NCBI RefSeq assembly: GCF_000378625.1
Contig: NZ_KB905165.1
Location: 186,001-250,000, forward strand
Direction: 5' to 3'
From: Colwellia piezophila ATCC BAA-637
GTDB taxonomy: Bacteria > Pseudomonadota > Gammaproteobacteria > Enterobacterales > Alteromonadaceae
DNA length: 64,000 nt
Part shown: piece after piece, positions 45,339-54,995 of the stretch
Layout of the letters: every line of letters starts with the position of its first letter
Position numbering within the stretch: the stretch's first letter is position 1
The notes under the pieces: generated by a model
The model's database searches: none
What the model saw: only the letters and a program-made list of their open reading frames with translations
Told to the model about the DNA's origin: nothing
Position numbers and translations under genes: made by a program

Positions 45339-46379
45339 ATGTTAAATATTTGCCAAGAAACGCAAGTGCTGTTAAGTAGACAGTTTCAACAGAAAACCCT
45401 AGCCCATGCTATTTTATTGCAAGGTATTGAAGGTACGGGGAAACCTGCCTTGGCAAAATGGCTAATTGAATTATTAATATGTAAATATCCTATATCGTTC
45501 ATCAGTGACTTACCTGATCATGCAGAAATAAGCCAAGCGTGTAATCAATGTAAGAGTTGTCTACTAAGGAAAAGCGGGAGTTATCCTGATCATTTGTTAT
45601 TATCGAGTGACAATAAAACGCTCGGGGTTGATGACATTCGTCGAGGTAATAGTTTTCTCGAAAAAACTGCGCATCTAGGGCAAATAAAAACCATATTAAT
45701 TCCCCAAGCACAGACCATGACTGTTGCGGCAGCCAATGCTTTATTAAAAACATTAGAAGAACCAAGTCAGAACAGTTTCATCGTATTGTTATCAGAGGAT
45801 CTTGATAGTTTATTACCGACTATTGTGAGTCGATGTGCCATTTATACTATTAGACCTGTGGTTGGAGAAGCCTTATTACTTAAGCTTAAGTCGTCAGGCT
45901 TTAGTGAGCACTCCTTACCCCAAAACAGGGCCGCGATGCCAAGAAAGCTTGATTCATCTTTTGTTAATTTAAGTCAATTGGCCGAATTAACCGATGCAGC
46001 AACGTTCCAAGCATTTGAAGAGTTTAATCAACGTTATCTTGACTACCTAACTACCGGACAAAGTGAGCCTCAGTTACTTATCCAACTTATTGAAAATAAA
46101 CATGGTTTACGATGGTTAGAAAAAATAACCTGTAACCTAGTAAGGCAGCATTACCTGACAAATGGCCCTGACTCATCTAACTCTTTGGCTACTCACCAGG
46201 ATGGGCTAGGTAAAAATGAAATCAGTGAATTGGTTATTTCCCCAGAGGTGCTTAATCAAATTTATCAAGCTATCATCAGTAGTAATAAACTGATAAAGTC
46301 TTTTACGCAAGCAAATCGGCAATTCGTCGCTGAACAGCTACTTATGACGATAAATACTATCGTTAGACCGTCGACCTAG
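45339..46379 (+). CDS. holB: DNA polymerase III subunit delta'
   Basis: Delta' is part of the clamp-loader complex. The 346 residues have an AAA+ fold with a degenerate P-loop (GIEGTGKPALAKW, last residues changed as in other delta' proteins), a zinc module (Cys near 49 and the CNQCKSC triad), and a sensor region AANALLKTLEEPSQNSF, which is strongly diagnostic. The C-terminal collar region is weakly conserved. Its stop lies 9 bp before the PilZ start, within one operon. Confidence 0.93.
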   Translation: MLNICQETQVLLSRQFQQKTLAHAILLQGIEGTGKPALAKWLIELLICKYPISFISDLPDHAEISQACNQCKSCLLRKSGSYPDHLLLSSDNKTLGVDDIRRGNSFLEKTAHLGQIKTILIPQAQTMTVAAANALLKTLEEPSQNSFIVLLSEDLDSLLPTIVSRCAIYTIRPVVGEALLLKLKSSGFSEHSLPQNRAAMPRKLDSSFVNLSQLAELTDAATFQAFEEFNQRYLDYLTTGQSEPQLLIQLIENKHGLRWLEKITCNLVRQHYLTNGPDSSNSLATHQDGLGKNEISELVISPEVLNQIYQAIISSNKLIKSFTQANRQFVAEQLLMTINTIVRPST

Positions 46380-46388
46380 GAGAGAAAC

Positions 46389-46715
46389 TTGGTACCATTA
46401 AATGTAGAGTTTCATTCAGAGCGTGATTTATATCTGGGTTATATGCCTTTTTTAAATGAGGGCGGGATATTTATTAGAACACCGCGCCAATATGAATTAG
46501 GTGATGAAATTGAAATACATATTTTATTGCCAGATGCACTTGAAGAGTCAATCGTTCAGGGTGAGGTCTGTTGGTTAACCCCCATTGGCGCGCAAAATGG
46601 CACCCCTCCGGGTGTCGGAGTTATTTTTGTTAAAGACCCTGAAAAAATTCGTCATCAAATTGAACAGATAATTGCACGACACTTAAATTCATCAGAGCCA
46701 ACGCTAACGATGTAG
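46389..46715 (+). CDS. pilZ: PilZ-domain protein (type IV pilus PilZ)
   Basis: This 108-residue single-domain PilZ protein matches the gene found between holB and the TatD-family gene in Pseudomonas, where PilZ is required for type IV pilus assembly. YLGYMPFLNEGGIFI and GVGVIFV are the beta-strand signatures. The RxxxR and DxSxxG c-di-GMP-binding motifs are absent, so it probably does not bind c-di-GMP, as known for this subtype. The start is TTG with a good AGGAG site 6 nt before it. E. coli lacks this gene here. Confidence 0.9.
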   Translation: MVPLNVEFHSERDLYLGYMPFLNEGGIFIRTPRQYELGDEIEIHILLPDALEESIVQGEVCWLTPIGAQNGTPPGVGVIFVKDPEKIRHQIEQIIARHLNSSEPTLTM

Positions 46716-46789
46716 TTTTCTCTGTTGCCACATGTTTACTCAGTGGAACACCCCCCCTTTAATACCTTTTGAAACACAGGAGAACCTCG

Positions 46790-47557
46790 TTGTTTATAGA
46801 CTCTCATTGCCATTTAGATAGGCTTAATTTATCCCTCTATGATAATAACCTTGATAATGTAATACAGGCTGCCAAAGATGCTAACGTTGATAAATTACTT
46901 TGTGTCAGTGTTACCTTAGAAGACTTTCCAGAAATGGCCGAAAAAACGGCACATTACGATAATGTCTTACTTACTTGTGGCGCCCACCCGTTAAACCAAG
47001 CAGATGAAATCATGCCTGAGCATTTACTTGCCTTAAGTCGTAATGAGCGTGTTATTGCGATCGGGGAAACCGGGTTAGATTATCATTACGCACCTGAGAC
47101 GAAGGCGCTGCAGCTTGATTCATTCAAAAAGCATATTGATGTTGCTAAACAGTTGAATAAGCCTCTGATTATCCATACCCGAGCAGCGCAAGAAGATACT
47201 TTAGCGCTACTGCGTAGTGAAGGTGCAGAGCAGGTCGGTGGTATCTTACACTGTTTTACTGAAAGCTGGGAAATGGCCGAGCAAGCGATAGCGTTAGGTT
47301 TTTATATTTCTTTTTCCGGTATCGTCACTTTTAAAAATGCGACAGCATTAAGAGAAGTTGCGGCTAAAGTACCCGATGACAAATTTTTAATTGAAACTGA
47401 CGCGCCATATCTGGCACCAGTTCCACATCGTGGTAAGGAAAATCAGCCCGCCTACGTAGTCGAAGTGGCTAAGCACCTAGCAAGTATTAGAGGTCAGTCA
47501 GTTGAGAAAATAGCGCAGCTTTCGAGTGATAACTTTAACCGTCTTTTTAAACTTTGA
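46790..47557 (+). CDS. ycfH: TatD-family metal-dependent hydrolase (YcfH)
   Basis: This is a TIM-barrel metallo-hydrolase of the TatD family, thought to act as a DNase or deoxyribonuclease-like enzyme. The 255 residues have metal-binding DSHCHLD at the start, GETGLDYH (about 93-100), IHTRAA, HCFTES and TDAPYLAP. An earlier in-frame TTG (46769) exists, but the AGGAGA site at 46778-46783 points to the TTG at 46790, giving MFIDSHCHLD. It is the last gene of the cluster. Confidence 0.93.
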   Translation: MFIDSHCHLDRLNLSLYDNNLDNVIQAAKDANVDKLLCVSVTLEDFPEMAEKTAHYDNVLLTCGAHPLNQADEIMPEHLLALSRNERVIAIGETGLDYHYAPETKALQLDSFKKHIDVAKQLNKPLIIHTRAAQEDTLALLRSEGAEQVGGILHCFTESWEMAEQAIALGFYISFSGIVTFKNATALREVAAKVPDDKFLIETDAPYLAPVPHRGKENQPAYVVEVAKHLASIRGQSVEKIAQLSSDNFNRLFKL

Positions 47558-47616
47558 TTTCTCTGACTGGCGAATAGCGCAATAGATTTAAGGTAAGCTT
47601 GGCAGAAATAAAGTTA

Positions 47617-47644
47617 AAAAAAAGCCCAAACAATCGTTTGGGCT
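47617..47644 (-). terminator. Terminator hairpin acting on the minus strand
   Basis: AGCCCAAAC pairs with GTTTGGGCT across AATC. On the minus strand it is followed by an A/T-rich tail with eight T. It lies about 430 bp beyond the antiporter stop. On the plus strand it has no T-run. Confidence 0.65.
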
Positions 47645-47651
47645 CAAGGAT

Positions 47652-47669
47652 GGCTCAAGGGGTTGAGCC
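47652..47669. repeat. Short perfect hairpin next to the minus-strand terminator
   Basis: GGCTCAA-GGGG-TTGAGCC; the GGCTCAAGG sequence is also repeated directly just before it (47641). It may be part of the 3' end of either convergent transcript. Confidence 0.6.
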
Positions 47670-48070
47670 GTGCGCTAATTAACCATTATCTGCTAATTAA
47701 GATAAAAACAAAAACAAAAATAAACTAGGGTATATCGTCCTATTTACTAACACCTTAGCGAGTGAAAAGTTACTTCTTGCTAAGCTTGTGTAACTAAGTG
47801 TAGTGTAAGTTTTTTAAATAGCTAATGTTTTTTGTCTTATTTGTTTTCTTCTTGTTTTACAAGCTGTTATCTGTTTTTATGACTGTTTTTATTACTAAAT
47901 CCTCCCAACTAAATTACGTCTAAATCACAGCTTTATCACAAGTTTTCCACAGGTTATTATACGAGTTAAAGAGGGGGGGGGTAAAGGCTAAAAAGTCATT
48001 TAAAAGGCCCGTACGACCACATAAATCATATCAACCCGTGGTTAGAATCCTGCAGGGGGAATTGTGGTTT
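47670..48070. other. 401-bp AT-rich spacer with a G9 tract
   Basis: This spacer between convergent ycfH and the antiporter gene includes AAAAAC repeats near 47705-47722 and a homopolymer of nine G at 47973-47981. No open frame with a ribosome site was found. Confidence 0.6.
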
Positions 48071-49642
48071 TTAGACTGATTTAGGTAATAAGGCTAAGCT
48101 TTCTTCAGCAAAACCAACCCCAGCCTCGGTATAAAAGTTAAATACTTTATCAATACCAAAGGCTTCTAATTCTAGACGTTCATCATCATAACGAGCGACA
48201 GCTGCAATTTTTCCTTGATAGTGTGCTGCTTTTAATTGTGTAGTAATGCTAATTGCATCTTGTACAGACGGTAATGCCAGTAACACGAGTTCAAGACGGG
48301 AAAGATCGATACTTTCCCAAAAGTGAATATCTTCAGCATCACCGTAATAGGCTTCAACACCCTTATTTATTAACCAGGTTATTTTGTCTTTATCCGCATC
48401 TAAGCCCCATGCCGGTTTCGTACTATGGCTATTAATCGCTTGATAAGCACCCATACCAACCCGACCCATGCCGATAATTACAATAGGGCGCTGACAAGGT
48501 TGACAAAAACTGTCCTCTTCAAGTTTTGTTTTACGCTCAAAACGAGAGAGAAAGCCTCTATGTTTGGCAAAGAGCGTATGGGCAAATCGATAAAGGATAT
48601 TGGTTAAAATAAATGAGATAGAGACGCTTAATGCCAAGATGACTAACCAGTCATTACTTAGCCAACCGGCGGTAACACTTAGGGCACCAACAATTAAACC
48701 GAATTCACTAAAGTTACTTAATGAAAGGGCAGCGAGAAAGGCACTTCGACAACGCATTTTTAACAGACTAAAAATACCGTAAAACATGACAAATTTAACT
48801 GGAATGAGTAGCACTAATAAAGCGGCTAGCCCTAGCATTTCTAACGTGGGTATTGCGGTAAAACCAATTGATAAGAAGAAACCGATTAAAAAGATATCTT
48901 TAAAGCTCATTAATGCTTTATTGATCTCACTGGCTTTTCCATGAGATGCTAAGAACATACCGACAAGTAACGCTCCTAAATCACCTTTAATATTAACCAA
49001 CTCGAATAATTCATAGCTGCCTAAAGCGAGGAAGAATCCCATTAAAGGCAGGAGTTCCCCATGGCCGACATGACTAATTAATTTATTGATCAGCGGTTTT
49101 ATTAAAAATAAACCCAGTAAGGCAAATGCCCAAATTGATGGGGTTTTACCGGTAGCGAAAACTAAAAAAGTAACCGCAATAATATCTTGAATGACTAGAA
49201 TACTTACCGCGAGTTTGCCATGGCGTGTTCGCATTTCGCCATTTTCTTCTAATAACTTTATCACACAAACGGTACTGCTAAAGCTTAATGCAAAGGCGAT
49301 CAATATCGCGGTCATCAAATCTAAGTCACTGAAGTAACTAATCGACATTAAAGCGAGTAATTTAATGAACGTTATAGTGACAACAATCCAAAGTAGGGTA
49401 TGTAAAGAAGAGCCTAGCCAAACCTCAGTCTTAAATAGGTTTCTTACGTTGAGCTTTAAACCTATGGTAAACAGCATGATGGTAATGCCTAAGTCGCTCA
49501 ATAAGCTCAAGCTTTCATCTGCTTGATAACCAGCGATATTTAAAATAAAGCCTGCAGCTAGGAAACCAATTGAAGGGGGCAGTGCGATGGTTTTTGCCGC
49601 TAAACCGCAGATAAAAGCGAAAAGAATCCAGATAAAGTCCAT
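48071..49642 (-). CDS. CPA2-family monovalent cation:proton antiporter with RCK domain
   Basis: This is a Kef/YbaL-like transporter that exchanges K+ or Na+ for protons. The 523-residue protein has about 12 membrane helices in residues 1-370 and a cytoplasmic RCK_N (TrkA-N) nucleotide-binding domain beginning at IVIIGMGRVGMGAYQ (about 388). The RCK_C domain is missing, making it shorter than KefB/KefC (about 600). Landmarks include SFSSTVCVIKLLEE and KGDLGALLVGMFLA. The KefF/KefG ancillary subunits are not nearby. Exact ion specificity cannot be read from sequence. Confidence 0.88.
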   Translation of the reverse strand: MDFIWILFAFICGLAAKTIALPPSIGFLAAGFILNIAGYQADESLSLLSDLGITIMLFTIGLKLNVRNLFKTEVWLGSSLHTLLWIVVTITFIKLLALMSISYFSDLDLMTAILIAFALSFSSTVCVIKLLEENGEMRTRHGKLAVSILVIQDIIAVTFLVFATGKTPSIWAFALLGLFLIKPLINKLISHVGHGELLPLMGFFLALGSYELFELVNIKGDLGALLVGMFLASHGKASEINKALMSFKDIFLIGFFLSIGFTAIPTLEMLGLAALLVLLIPVKFVMFYGIFSLLKMRCRSAFLAALSLSNFSEFGLIVGALSVTAGWLSNDWLVILALSVSISFILTNILYRFAHTLFAKHRGFLSRFERKTKLEEDSFCQPCQRPIVIIGMGRVGMGAYQAINSHSTKPAWGLDADKDKITWLINKGVEAYYGDAEDIHFWESIDLSRLELVLLALPSVQDAISITTQLKAAHYQGKIAAVARYDDERLELEAFGIDKVFNFYTEAGVGFAEESLALLPKSV

Positions 49643-49832
49643 TATTTAGCTCTAAGTTAAGTTGTTTTACTAAGCAGATTACGTTTTGGCTGTCTTATGC
49701 GATTATGCCAGTATATTATGACAACTAAATGTCTAGTAGTTGTTAATTTATATCAATGAATACTTAAAGTTATATCCACAGTCTAAAAAGAAGTTTACCT
49801 TAAAAACAGCCTCTTACACCAGTAAGTTTTAG

Positions 49833-50477
49833 TCAGACTCGGGTTTTATTTAGTCTTCTATCTTGTAGCCAGCTATCAATTTCTTTATGCATAAAGTCAC
49901 GAATAATTGGCTGTGCTTTAGCATTGGGGTGTAAGTTATCGTTTAGCATTAAGGAAGGTTTTATCGCTATGTCTGTCATAAAGTAGGGCATAAGATACGC
50001 ATTGGTTTGTTTTGATACCTTAGTATAAGTGTCCGTAAACATTTTCCGATACCTTGGCCCTAGATTTGGTGGTATTTGAATTTCCATTAAAGCGACTTTC
50101 GCACCATGTTGTTGGCTGATAGTGACCAGTTGGGTTAAATGTTTTTGGAGTAATTTAATAGGGAAGCCCCTAATACCATCATTACCACCCAGTTCAATCA
50201 GTACATGGCTGGGTTTGTGCGTGGTTAACCATGCTTCTATTTTTAATATGGCATTATCTGTAGTTTGGCCACTGATAGCGGTATTAATGATAGTGATAGG
50301 CGTGTTATCTTCGATATATTTATTTTGTAACAAATGAACCCAGGCTTGGGCTTGCTCAACGCCATAGCCAGCGCTTAAGCTATCACCAATAAGTAAAATC
50401 TTGTCCTTTGCATAACTTGTAAATGACAGGTTTGTCAGCATTAAGATAATAATAAATTTTAGGATACAACGTGTCAT
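49833..50477 (-). CDS. tesA: Periplasmic GDSL esterase/lysophospholipase L1 (TesA)
   Basis: TesA is a SGNH hydrolase with thioesterase, arylesterase and lysophospholipase L1 activity. The 214 residues have a signal peptide (1-23), block I GDSLSAGYG (catalytic Ser), block III GGNDG and block V DNLHPNA (Asp-His pair). It is divergent from ybbA, with the two start codons sharing the CATG at 50475-50478, so each promoter must lie inside the other gene. The same tesA-ybbA divergence is known in E. coli. Confidence 0.94.
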   Translation of the reverse strand: MTRCILKFIIILMLTNLSFTSYAKDKILLIGDSLSAGYGVEQAQAWVHLLQNKYIEDNTPITIINTAISGQTTDNAILKIEAWLTTHKPSHVLIELGGNDGIRGFPIKLLQKHLTQLVTISQQHGAKVALMEIQIPPNLGPRYRKMFTDTYTKVSKQTNAYLMPYFMTDIAIKPSLMLNDNLHPNAKAQPIIRDFMHKEIDSWLQDRRLNKTRV

Positions 50478-51189
50478 GTCAGTACTTTCTCAGTTAAATG
50501 TAATTCAAGTGTCAGGGCTTACTAAGCGTGTTAATACGCTTGATGGTAGCCTTACTATCCTTAGCGATATAAACTTTTCTGTCAAGTCAGGAGAATCAGT
50601 TGCCATCGTTGGTGCTTCTGGCTCAGGAAAATCAACCTTGTTGAGTTTGTTGGCCGGTTTAGATACCGCCAGTCAAGGAGATGTCTGCCTTGATGGTGAC
50701 GCGTTGAGTACGCTCGATGAAGAAGCTCGTGCACGGGTGAGAGCTGAAAAGGTTGGTTTTGTCTTTCAATCTTTCATGTTGGTGCAAAGTTTAACCGCCC
50801 TTGAAAATGTGATGTTACCGGCAGAGCTTGCCGGCGATCATGATGCTAAAACCCAAGCTTTAGCATTGTTAGACAAAGTAGGCCTCTCGCATAGACTCGA
50901 ACATTACCCTTCACAACTCTCCGGTGGCGAGCAGCAAAGAGTAGCAATTGCACGCGCATTTATTGGCTCACCGAAGATACTGTTTGCCGATGAACCTTCA
51001 GCAAACCTTGATAGTAAAAATGGCCATCTTATTGAAACACTCCTTTTTGATTTAAATAGGCAAAACGGTACAACACTGGTATTAGTTACCCATGATGAGC
51101 AATTAGCAAAAAAATGTCAGCGGATTATACATATTGAAGGTGGCAAACTTGAAAAAATCATCGAAGGAGTAGCTGCTAATGTGGGTTAA
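50476..51189 (+). CDS. ybbA: ABC transporter ATP-binding protein YbbA
   Basis: This is the ATPase of a MacB/LolD-like lipid or lipoprotein exporter. The 237 residues contain Walker A GASGSGKST (about 46-54), signature LSGGEQQR, Walker B ILFADEPSANLD and a switch His in LVTHDE. It overlaps ybbP by 11 bases, so the ATPase and permease are made together. YbbA-YbbP is the partner of TesA, encoded divergently here as elsewhere. The transported substrate is not established. Confidence 0.93.
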   Translation: MSVLSQLNVIQVSGLTKRVNTLDGSLTILSDINFSVKSGESVAIVGASGSGKSTLLSLLAGLDTASQGDVCLDGDALSTLDEEARARVRAEKVGFVFQSFMLVQSLTALENVMLPAELAGDHDAKTQALALLDKVGLSHRLEHYPSQLSGGEQQRVAIARAFIGSPKILFADEPSANLDSKNGHLIETLLFDLNRQNGTTLVLVTHDEQLAKKCQRIIHIEGGKLEKIIEGVAANVG

Positions 51190-53692
51190 ACTGGCGTTCA
51201 AGTTATTTTCACGAGAGTTTCGACGGGGCGAATTAACTATTATTTTTGCTGCCATTGCCCTAGCCGTACTTACTATTTTCAGTTTGTCTTCAATTACCGA
51301 GCGGATTAGTTTAAATATAGCGCAAAAAAGTAGTGACTTTATTGCCGCGGATCGCCGTTTATCAAGCAATCATGCCTTTGATGGCCAAATACTCATCAAA
51401 GCAAATCAGTTTGGACTTAAAACCGCCAAAATGCTTTATTTTGATTCTATGTTGTTCGCTAATGATGAGTTGGTGTTAGGCTCGGTAAAAGCGACGACAA
51501 ATACTTATCCACTAAGAGGGAAAATCACCATTAAGGATAGCCTTATTAGCCAGGCTTATGAGGTTGGTTCTGGTCCTAAAGTTGGTTTTGTTTGGCTCAG
51601 CGAAGGCTTGTTCTATACCCTCAATGTAAACGTTGGCGATACGGTTGAATTGGGGGCCGGTATTTTTAAGATAAGCAAGGTGTTAGTAAAAGAGCCTGAT
51701 GCACCATTTTTCTCATTATCGGGAAATAAACGCGTACTGTTAAATTATGCCGACATTCCTACCACACAAGCTGTGCAAGCGGGCAGTCGAGTATTTCATC
51801 GGTTGCTTTTTGCCGGCAGTGAAAAACAACTTAGTGATTATTATGCTTGGCTAAAACCTGAGCTGAAAAGTAACCAAACCTGGGAAGGCATCAAGGATAG
51901 ACAATCACCTTTAGGTAATAATTTAGAGCGAGCAGAACGATTTCTCTTATTAGCCGGTTTATTTGGCATAATGTTAGCCGCAGTGGCCATGGCTGTTTCG
52001 GCAAAACGATATTGTGAACGCCAATATGACCCGGTTGCAATGATGAAAACTCTGGGGGGTAGTCGTAAAATCATCCGAAATATTTTCCTATTACACCTAA
52101 GTTTAGTGACAGGTTTTTCTATTATCGCTGGTTTAGCAATAGGTTTTGTCTTGCAGTATATAGGCGCAGAGTATTTATCGACCTTTATGGGCACACAATT
52201 ACCACAAGCGGGAGTCCGTCCTTGGTTATTGTCGGGCTTTATTGGTCTTATTTGTGCACTGATGTTTTCATTAAAACCGTTGCTGGATTTATTCGATATT
52301 CCGCCACTTAGAGTTTTACGTCGTAATTTAGGTGATACCTTAGCCGTCAGTCGAATTCATATTGCGCTTTCATTCATGACTATTTTTGTTTTAATGTGGA
52401 TATTTAGTGGCGAGATTATTACTACCTTAATTTTGTTTGCTTCCACCTTACTTGTCATTGTCATTTTATTTGTTATTTCTCGGTTAGTATTTTCTGCAGG
52501 TCGTCGACTAGGTCTTAGGCCTGGCTCTAGTTGGTCTTTAGCGATAGCTACCTTACAAAAAAGAAAAAATGCTAATGCCGTTCAACTGATCAGTTTCGCC
52601 TTAGCTATTAAGCTGATGCTCTTTTTGGTGGTGCTAAAAACCGACATTATTGCCGATTGGCAGATGCAAGTGCCACCCGATGCGCCAAATATGTTTATCA
52701 TTAATATAGCTGAGCAAGAAGTCGAGCCCATCAAGCAATTTTTTAGTCGCCATAACATACCTCATGAAGATTTTTATCCTGTTTTTAGTGGCCGTGTTGA
52801 TGCGGTAAATGGTGAGCCGTTTGCTCGTCGAGTTTCAAAACAAGAAGGTGAAGAAAAAGAGGAAGGCGCAAGAGAAGGGGTGCGCAGAGAGCCAAATTTA
52901 ACCTGGTTAGCGTCTTTACCAGAAGGTAATGAGATAACAGAAGGGCAATGGTTTGCTGACGGAGCTAGTGATGGTGACGATATTGAAGTCTCTGTTTTTG
53001 AGGGCTGGCAGGAAGTTCTTGATCTCGAGCTAGGTGATACCATTACCCTATTAGTGAATGAACAGCCAATAGATGCCAAAGTAACGAGTTTTAGGAAAGT
53101 AGACTGGGGTTCGTTAAAACCTAATTTTGTCATGATTTTGAGCCCCAATATGGCAGGCAAGGTACCGGTAACCTATTTTAGTGCCGCACAGTTGCAAGAC
53201 AAGCATACCAAAGAGATTAGCAAGTTATTACAGCGTTACCCCACGGTAAGCATGATAGATATCAAGGCTCAAATTGAACAAGCGCAATCAATCATTGCAC
53301 AAGTTTCAATCGCGATAGGTTTTGTTTTATCTATTGTCTTAATCAGTGGCGCTTTAGTGTTAATTTCTCAGGTACAAGCAAGTTTGGCAGAGCGTATGCA
53401 AGAAGTAGTGATATTACGAACGTTAGGCGCAAAAGGTCGATTAATTAAACTAGCAACGCTTTATGAATTTATGTTACTCGGTGGAATTGCCGGTTTAGTT
53501 GCGGCAATAGTCAGTGATATAGCTTTATTAGTTATTCAGCAGCAACTCTTTGATATTGAAGGTCGTCTGCATTTGTATATCTGGATTTTAGGCCCGGTAA
53601 GTGGTGCGTTTTTTGTCTCCTTCATTGGTTACTTTATGGTGGCAAATACCATGCGACAAAACACCCAAGGCCTATTAAGAAAACTGGGTTGA
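51179..53692 (+). CDS. ybbP: ABC transporter permease YbbP
   Basis: This large FtsX/MacB-type permease of 837 residues has about ten membrane helices: an N-terminal helix, three in 258-365, two around 395-440, one near 470 and three at the C-terminus (about 705-825). Large extracytoplasmic domains separate them. A charged insert rich in Glu and Arg (about 555-575) lies in the second soluble domain; it is unusual for the family and may be disordered. It pairs with YbbA. The C-terminal FtsX repeat is complete. Confidence 0.92.
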   Translation: MWVKLAFKLFSREFRRGELTIIFAAIALAVLTIFSLSSITERISLNIAQKSSDFIAADRRLSSNHAFDGQILIKANQFGLKTAKMLYFDSMLFANDELVLGSVKATTNTYPLRGKITIKDSLISQAYEVGSGPKVGFVWLSEGLFYTLNVNVGDTVELGAGIFKISKVLVKEPDAPFFSLSGNKRVLLNYADIPTTQAVQAGSRVFHRLLFAGSEKQLSDYYAWLKPELKSNQTWEGIKDRQSPLGNNLERAERFLLLAGLFGIMLAAVAMAVSAKRYCERQYDPVAMMKTLGGSRKIIRNIFLLHLSLVTGFSIIAGLAIGFVLQYIGAEYLSTFMGTQLPQAGVRPWLLSGFIGLICALMFSLKPLLDLFDIPPLRVLRRNLGDTLAVSRIHIALSFMTIFVLMWIFSGEIITTLILFASTLLVIVILFVISRLVFSAGRRLGLRPGSSWSLAIATLQKRKNANAVQLISFALAIKLMLFLVVLKTDIIADWQMQVPPDAPNMFIINIAEQEVEPIKQFFSRHNIPHEDFYPVFSGRVDAVNGEPFARRVSKQEGEEKEEGAREGVRREPNLTWLASLPEGNEITEGQWFADGASDGDDIEVSVFEGWQEVLDLELGDTITLLVNEQPIDAKVTSFRKVDWGSLKPNFVMILSPNMAGKVPVTYFSAAQLQDKHTKEISKLLQRYPTVSMIDIKAQIEQAQSIIAQVSIAIGFVLSIVLISGALVLISQVQASLAERMQEVVILRTLGAKGRLIKLATLYEFMLLGGIAGLVAAIVSDIALLVIQQQLFDIEGRLHLYIWILGPVSGAFFVSFIGYFMVANTMRQNTQGLLRKLG

Positions 53693-53866
53693 TGCTAGGT
53701 AGGGGCTCCTTGTTTCTGACGGGGAGCACAGCTAACTTGTTGGCAGTGGAATATTTAAAGTACTTGAATATAACTAATTGATTACCTGAGCTTAAGCATA
53801 AGTTAACTAGTGTAGCTCCTGTATTTAAGGTATATTGAAACCATAAAAATTTAAGGAATGATTTTC

Positions 53867-54931
53867 ATGGTTTCAAGTTCAAATCATAGTTCTATCGTTA
53901 AAGCGTTTGTCACCGTTGCCGCAATCTTTATCATTTTTGCCGGTATTAAAACAGCGGCTAATATACTTGTGCCATTTTTACTGTCGGTATTTATTGCCAT
54001 CATCTGTAACCCCCTAATCAATAAAGCCAGTGAATTTAAAATTCCGAAGGCCATTTCGATTATCTTTGTTATCGCAGCCTTTGTCACGATGGCGGTATTT
54101 TTAACGGGGTTAGTGGGCAGCTCACTAAACGAACTTTCACAACATATACCTCAATACCGGTTACAACTCAATATACAATTTGTTTGGTTAACCGATTTTC
54201 TTAGCGGTCACGATATCGAACTTTCCTCCACAATAGTGACTGAATATTTTGATCCGGCCGCAGCAATGGGCTTAGCAGCCGATATGCTATCAAGCTTTGG
54301 CTCGGTGATGACAAACTTGTTTTTGATTATCTTAACCGTGGTCTTTATGTTATTTGAATCATCTTCATTTCCGCATAAATTACATTTAGCGTTAGATGAT
54401 CCACAAATGCGTATGAAACAAATTGAGCGTTTCGTGTCTTCAGTAAACCATTATATAGCGATTAAAACCTTAGTGAGTATTGCCACGGGTTGTATTGTTT
54501 CGCTGATGCTGTGGGCCTTTGGCTTAGAGTTCTTTTTACTTTGGGGGGTGTTAGCCTTTTTACTTAACTATATCCCTAATATTGGCTCTATCATTGCGGC
54601 GGTGCCACCAGTGACGTTAGCTATTTTACAATTAGGTATTGGCGATGCCGGCGCAATAGGATTAGGTTTTGTTTTAATTAACATGGTAATGGGTAATTTT
54701 ATTGAGCCGAGATATCTGGGGAAAGGCCTAGGTCTATCAACGTTAGTGGTATTCTTATCTTTAATATTTTGGGGCTGGTTACTGGGCACCGTAGGCATGT
54801 TATTAAGTGTGCCACTGACCATGATTTTAAAAATAGGCTTAGAAAATTCGCCAGAAGGTCGTTGGTTAGCGGTTATGCTAAGTGATGAAAATGAGCTAGT
54901 CGAAAAAGAGGAGCAAGTGCTAGTTGATTAA
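53867..54931 (+). CDS. AI-2E family transporter (PerM/YdiK-like)
   Basis: This is a predicted seven- to eight-helix permease of the AI-2E family, whose members have been linked to autoinducer-2 export or Na+/H+ exchange. The 354-residue chain has the family signature in the last third (NYIPNIGSIIAAVPP, then GNFIEPRYLGKGLGLS and FWGWLLGTVGMLLSVPLT). A first ATG at 53858 sits directly on the AAGGA site; the ATG at 53867 has proper spacing and is preferred. It is monocistronic. The substrate is unknown. Confidence 0.88.
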   Translation: MVSSSNHSSIVKAFVTVAAIFIIFAGIKTAANILVPFLLSVFIAIICNPLINKASEFKIPKAISIIFVIAAFVTMAVFLTGLVGSSLNELSQHIPQYRLQLNIQFVWLTDFLSGHDIELSSTIVTEYFDPAAAMGLAADMLSSFGSVMTNLFLIILTVVFMLFESSSFPHKLHLALDDPQMRMKQIERFVSSVNHYIAIKTLVSIATGCIVSLMLWAFGLEFFLLWGVLAFLLNYIPNIGSIIAAVPPVTLAILQLGIGDAGAIGLGFVLINMVMGNFIEPRYLGKGLGLSTLVVFLSLIFWGWLLGTVGMLLSVPLTMILKIGLENSPEGRWLAVMLSDENELVEKEEQVLVD

Positions 54932-54995
54932 TATTGAGTCGTTCTCCTAATAAGTAATACACAAGCTCAGCAAAATATTAGACAAAATTTGAATC

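Noticed and set aside
47940-47965. DnaA-box-like TTTTCCACA as a replication origin signal
   Set aside because: It is a single mismatched box with no cluster, no AT-rich unwinding region of the usual form and no origin-associated genes.
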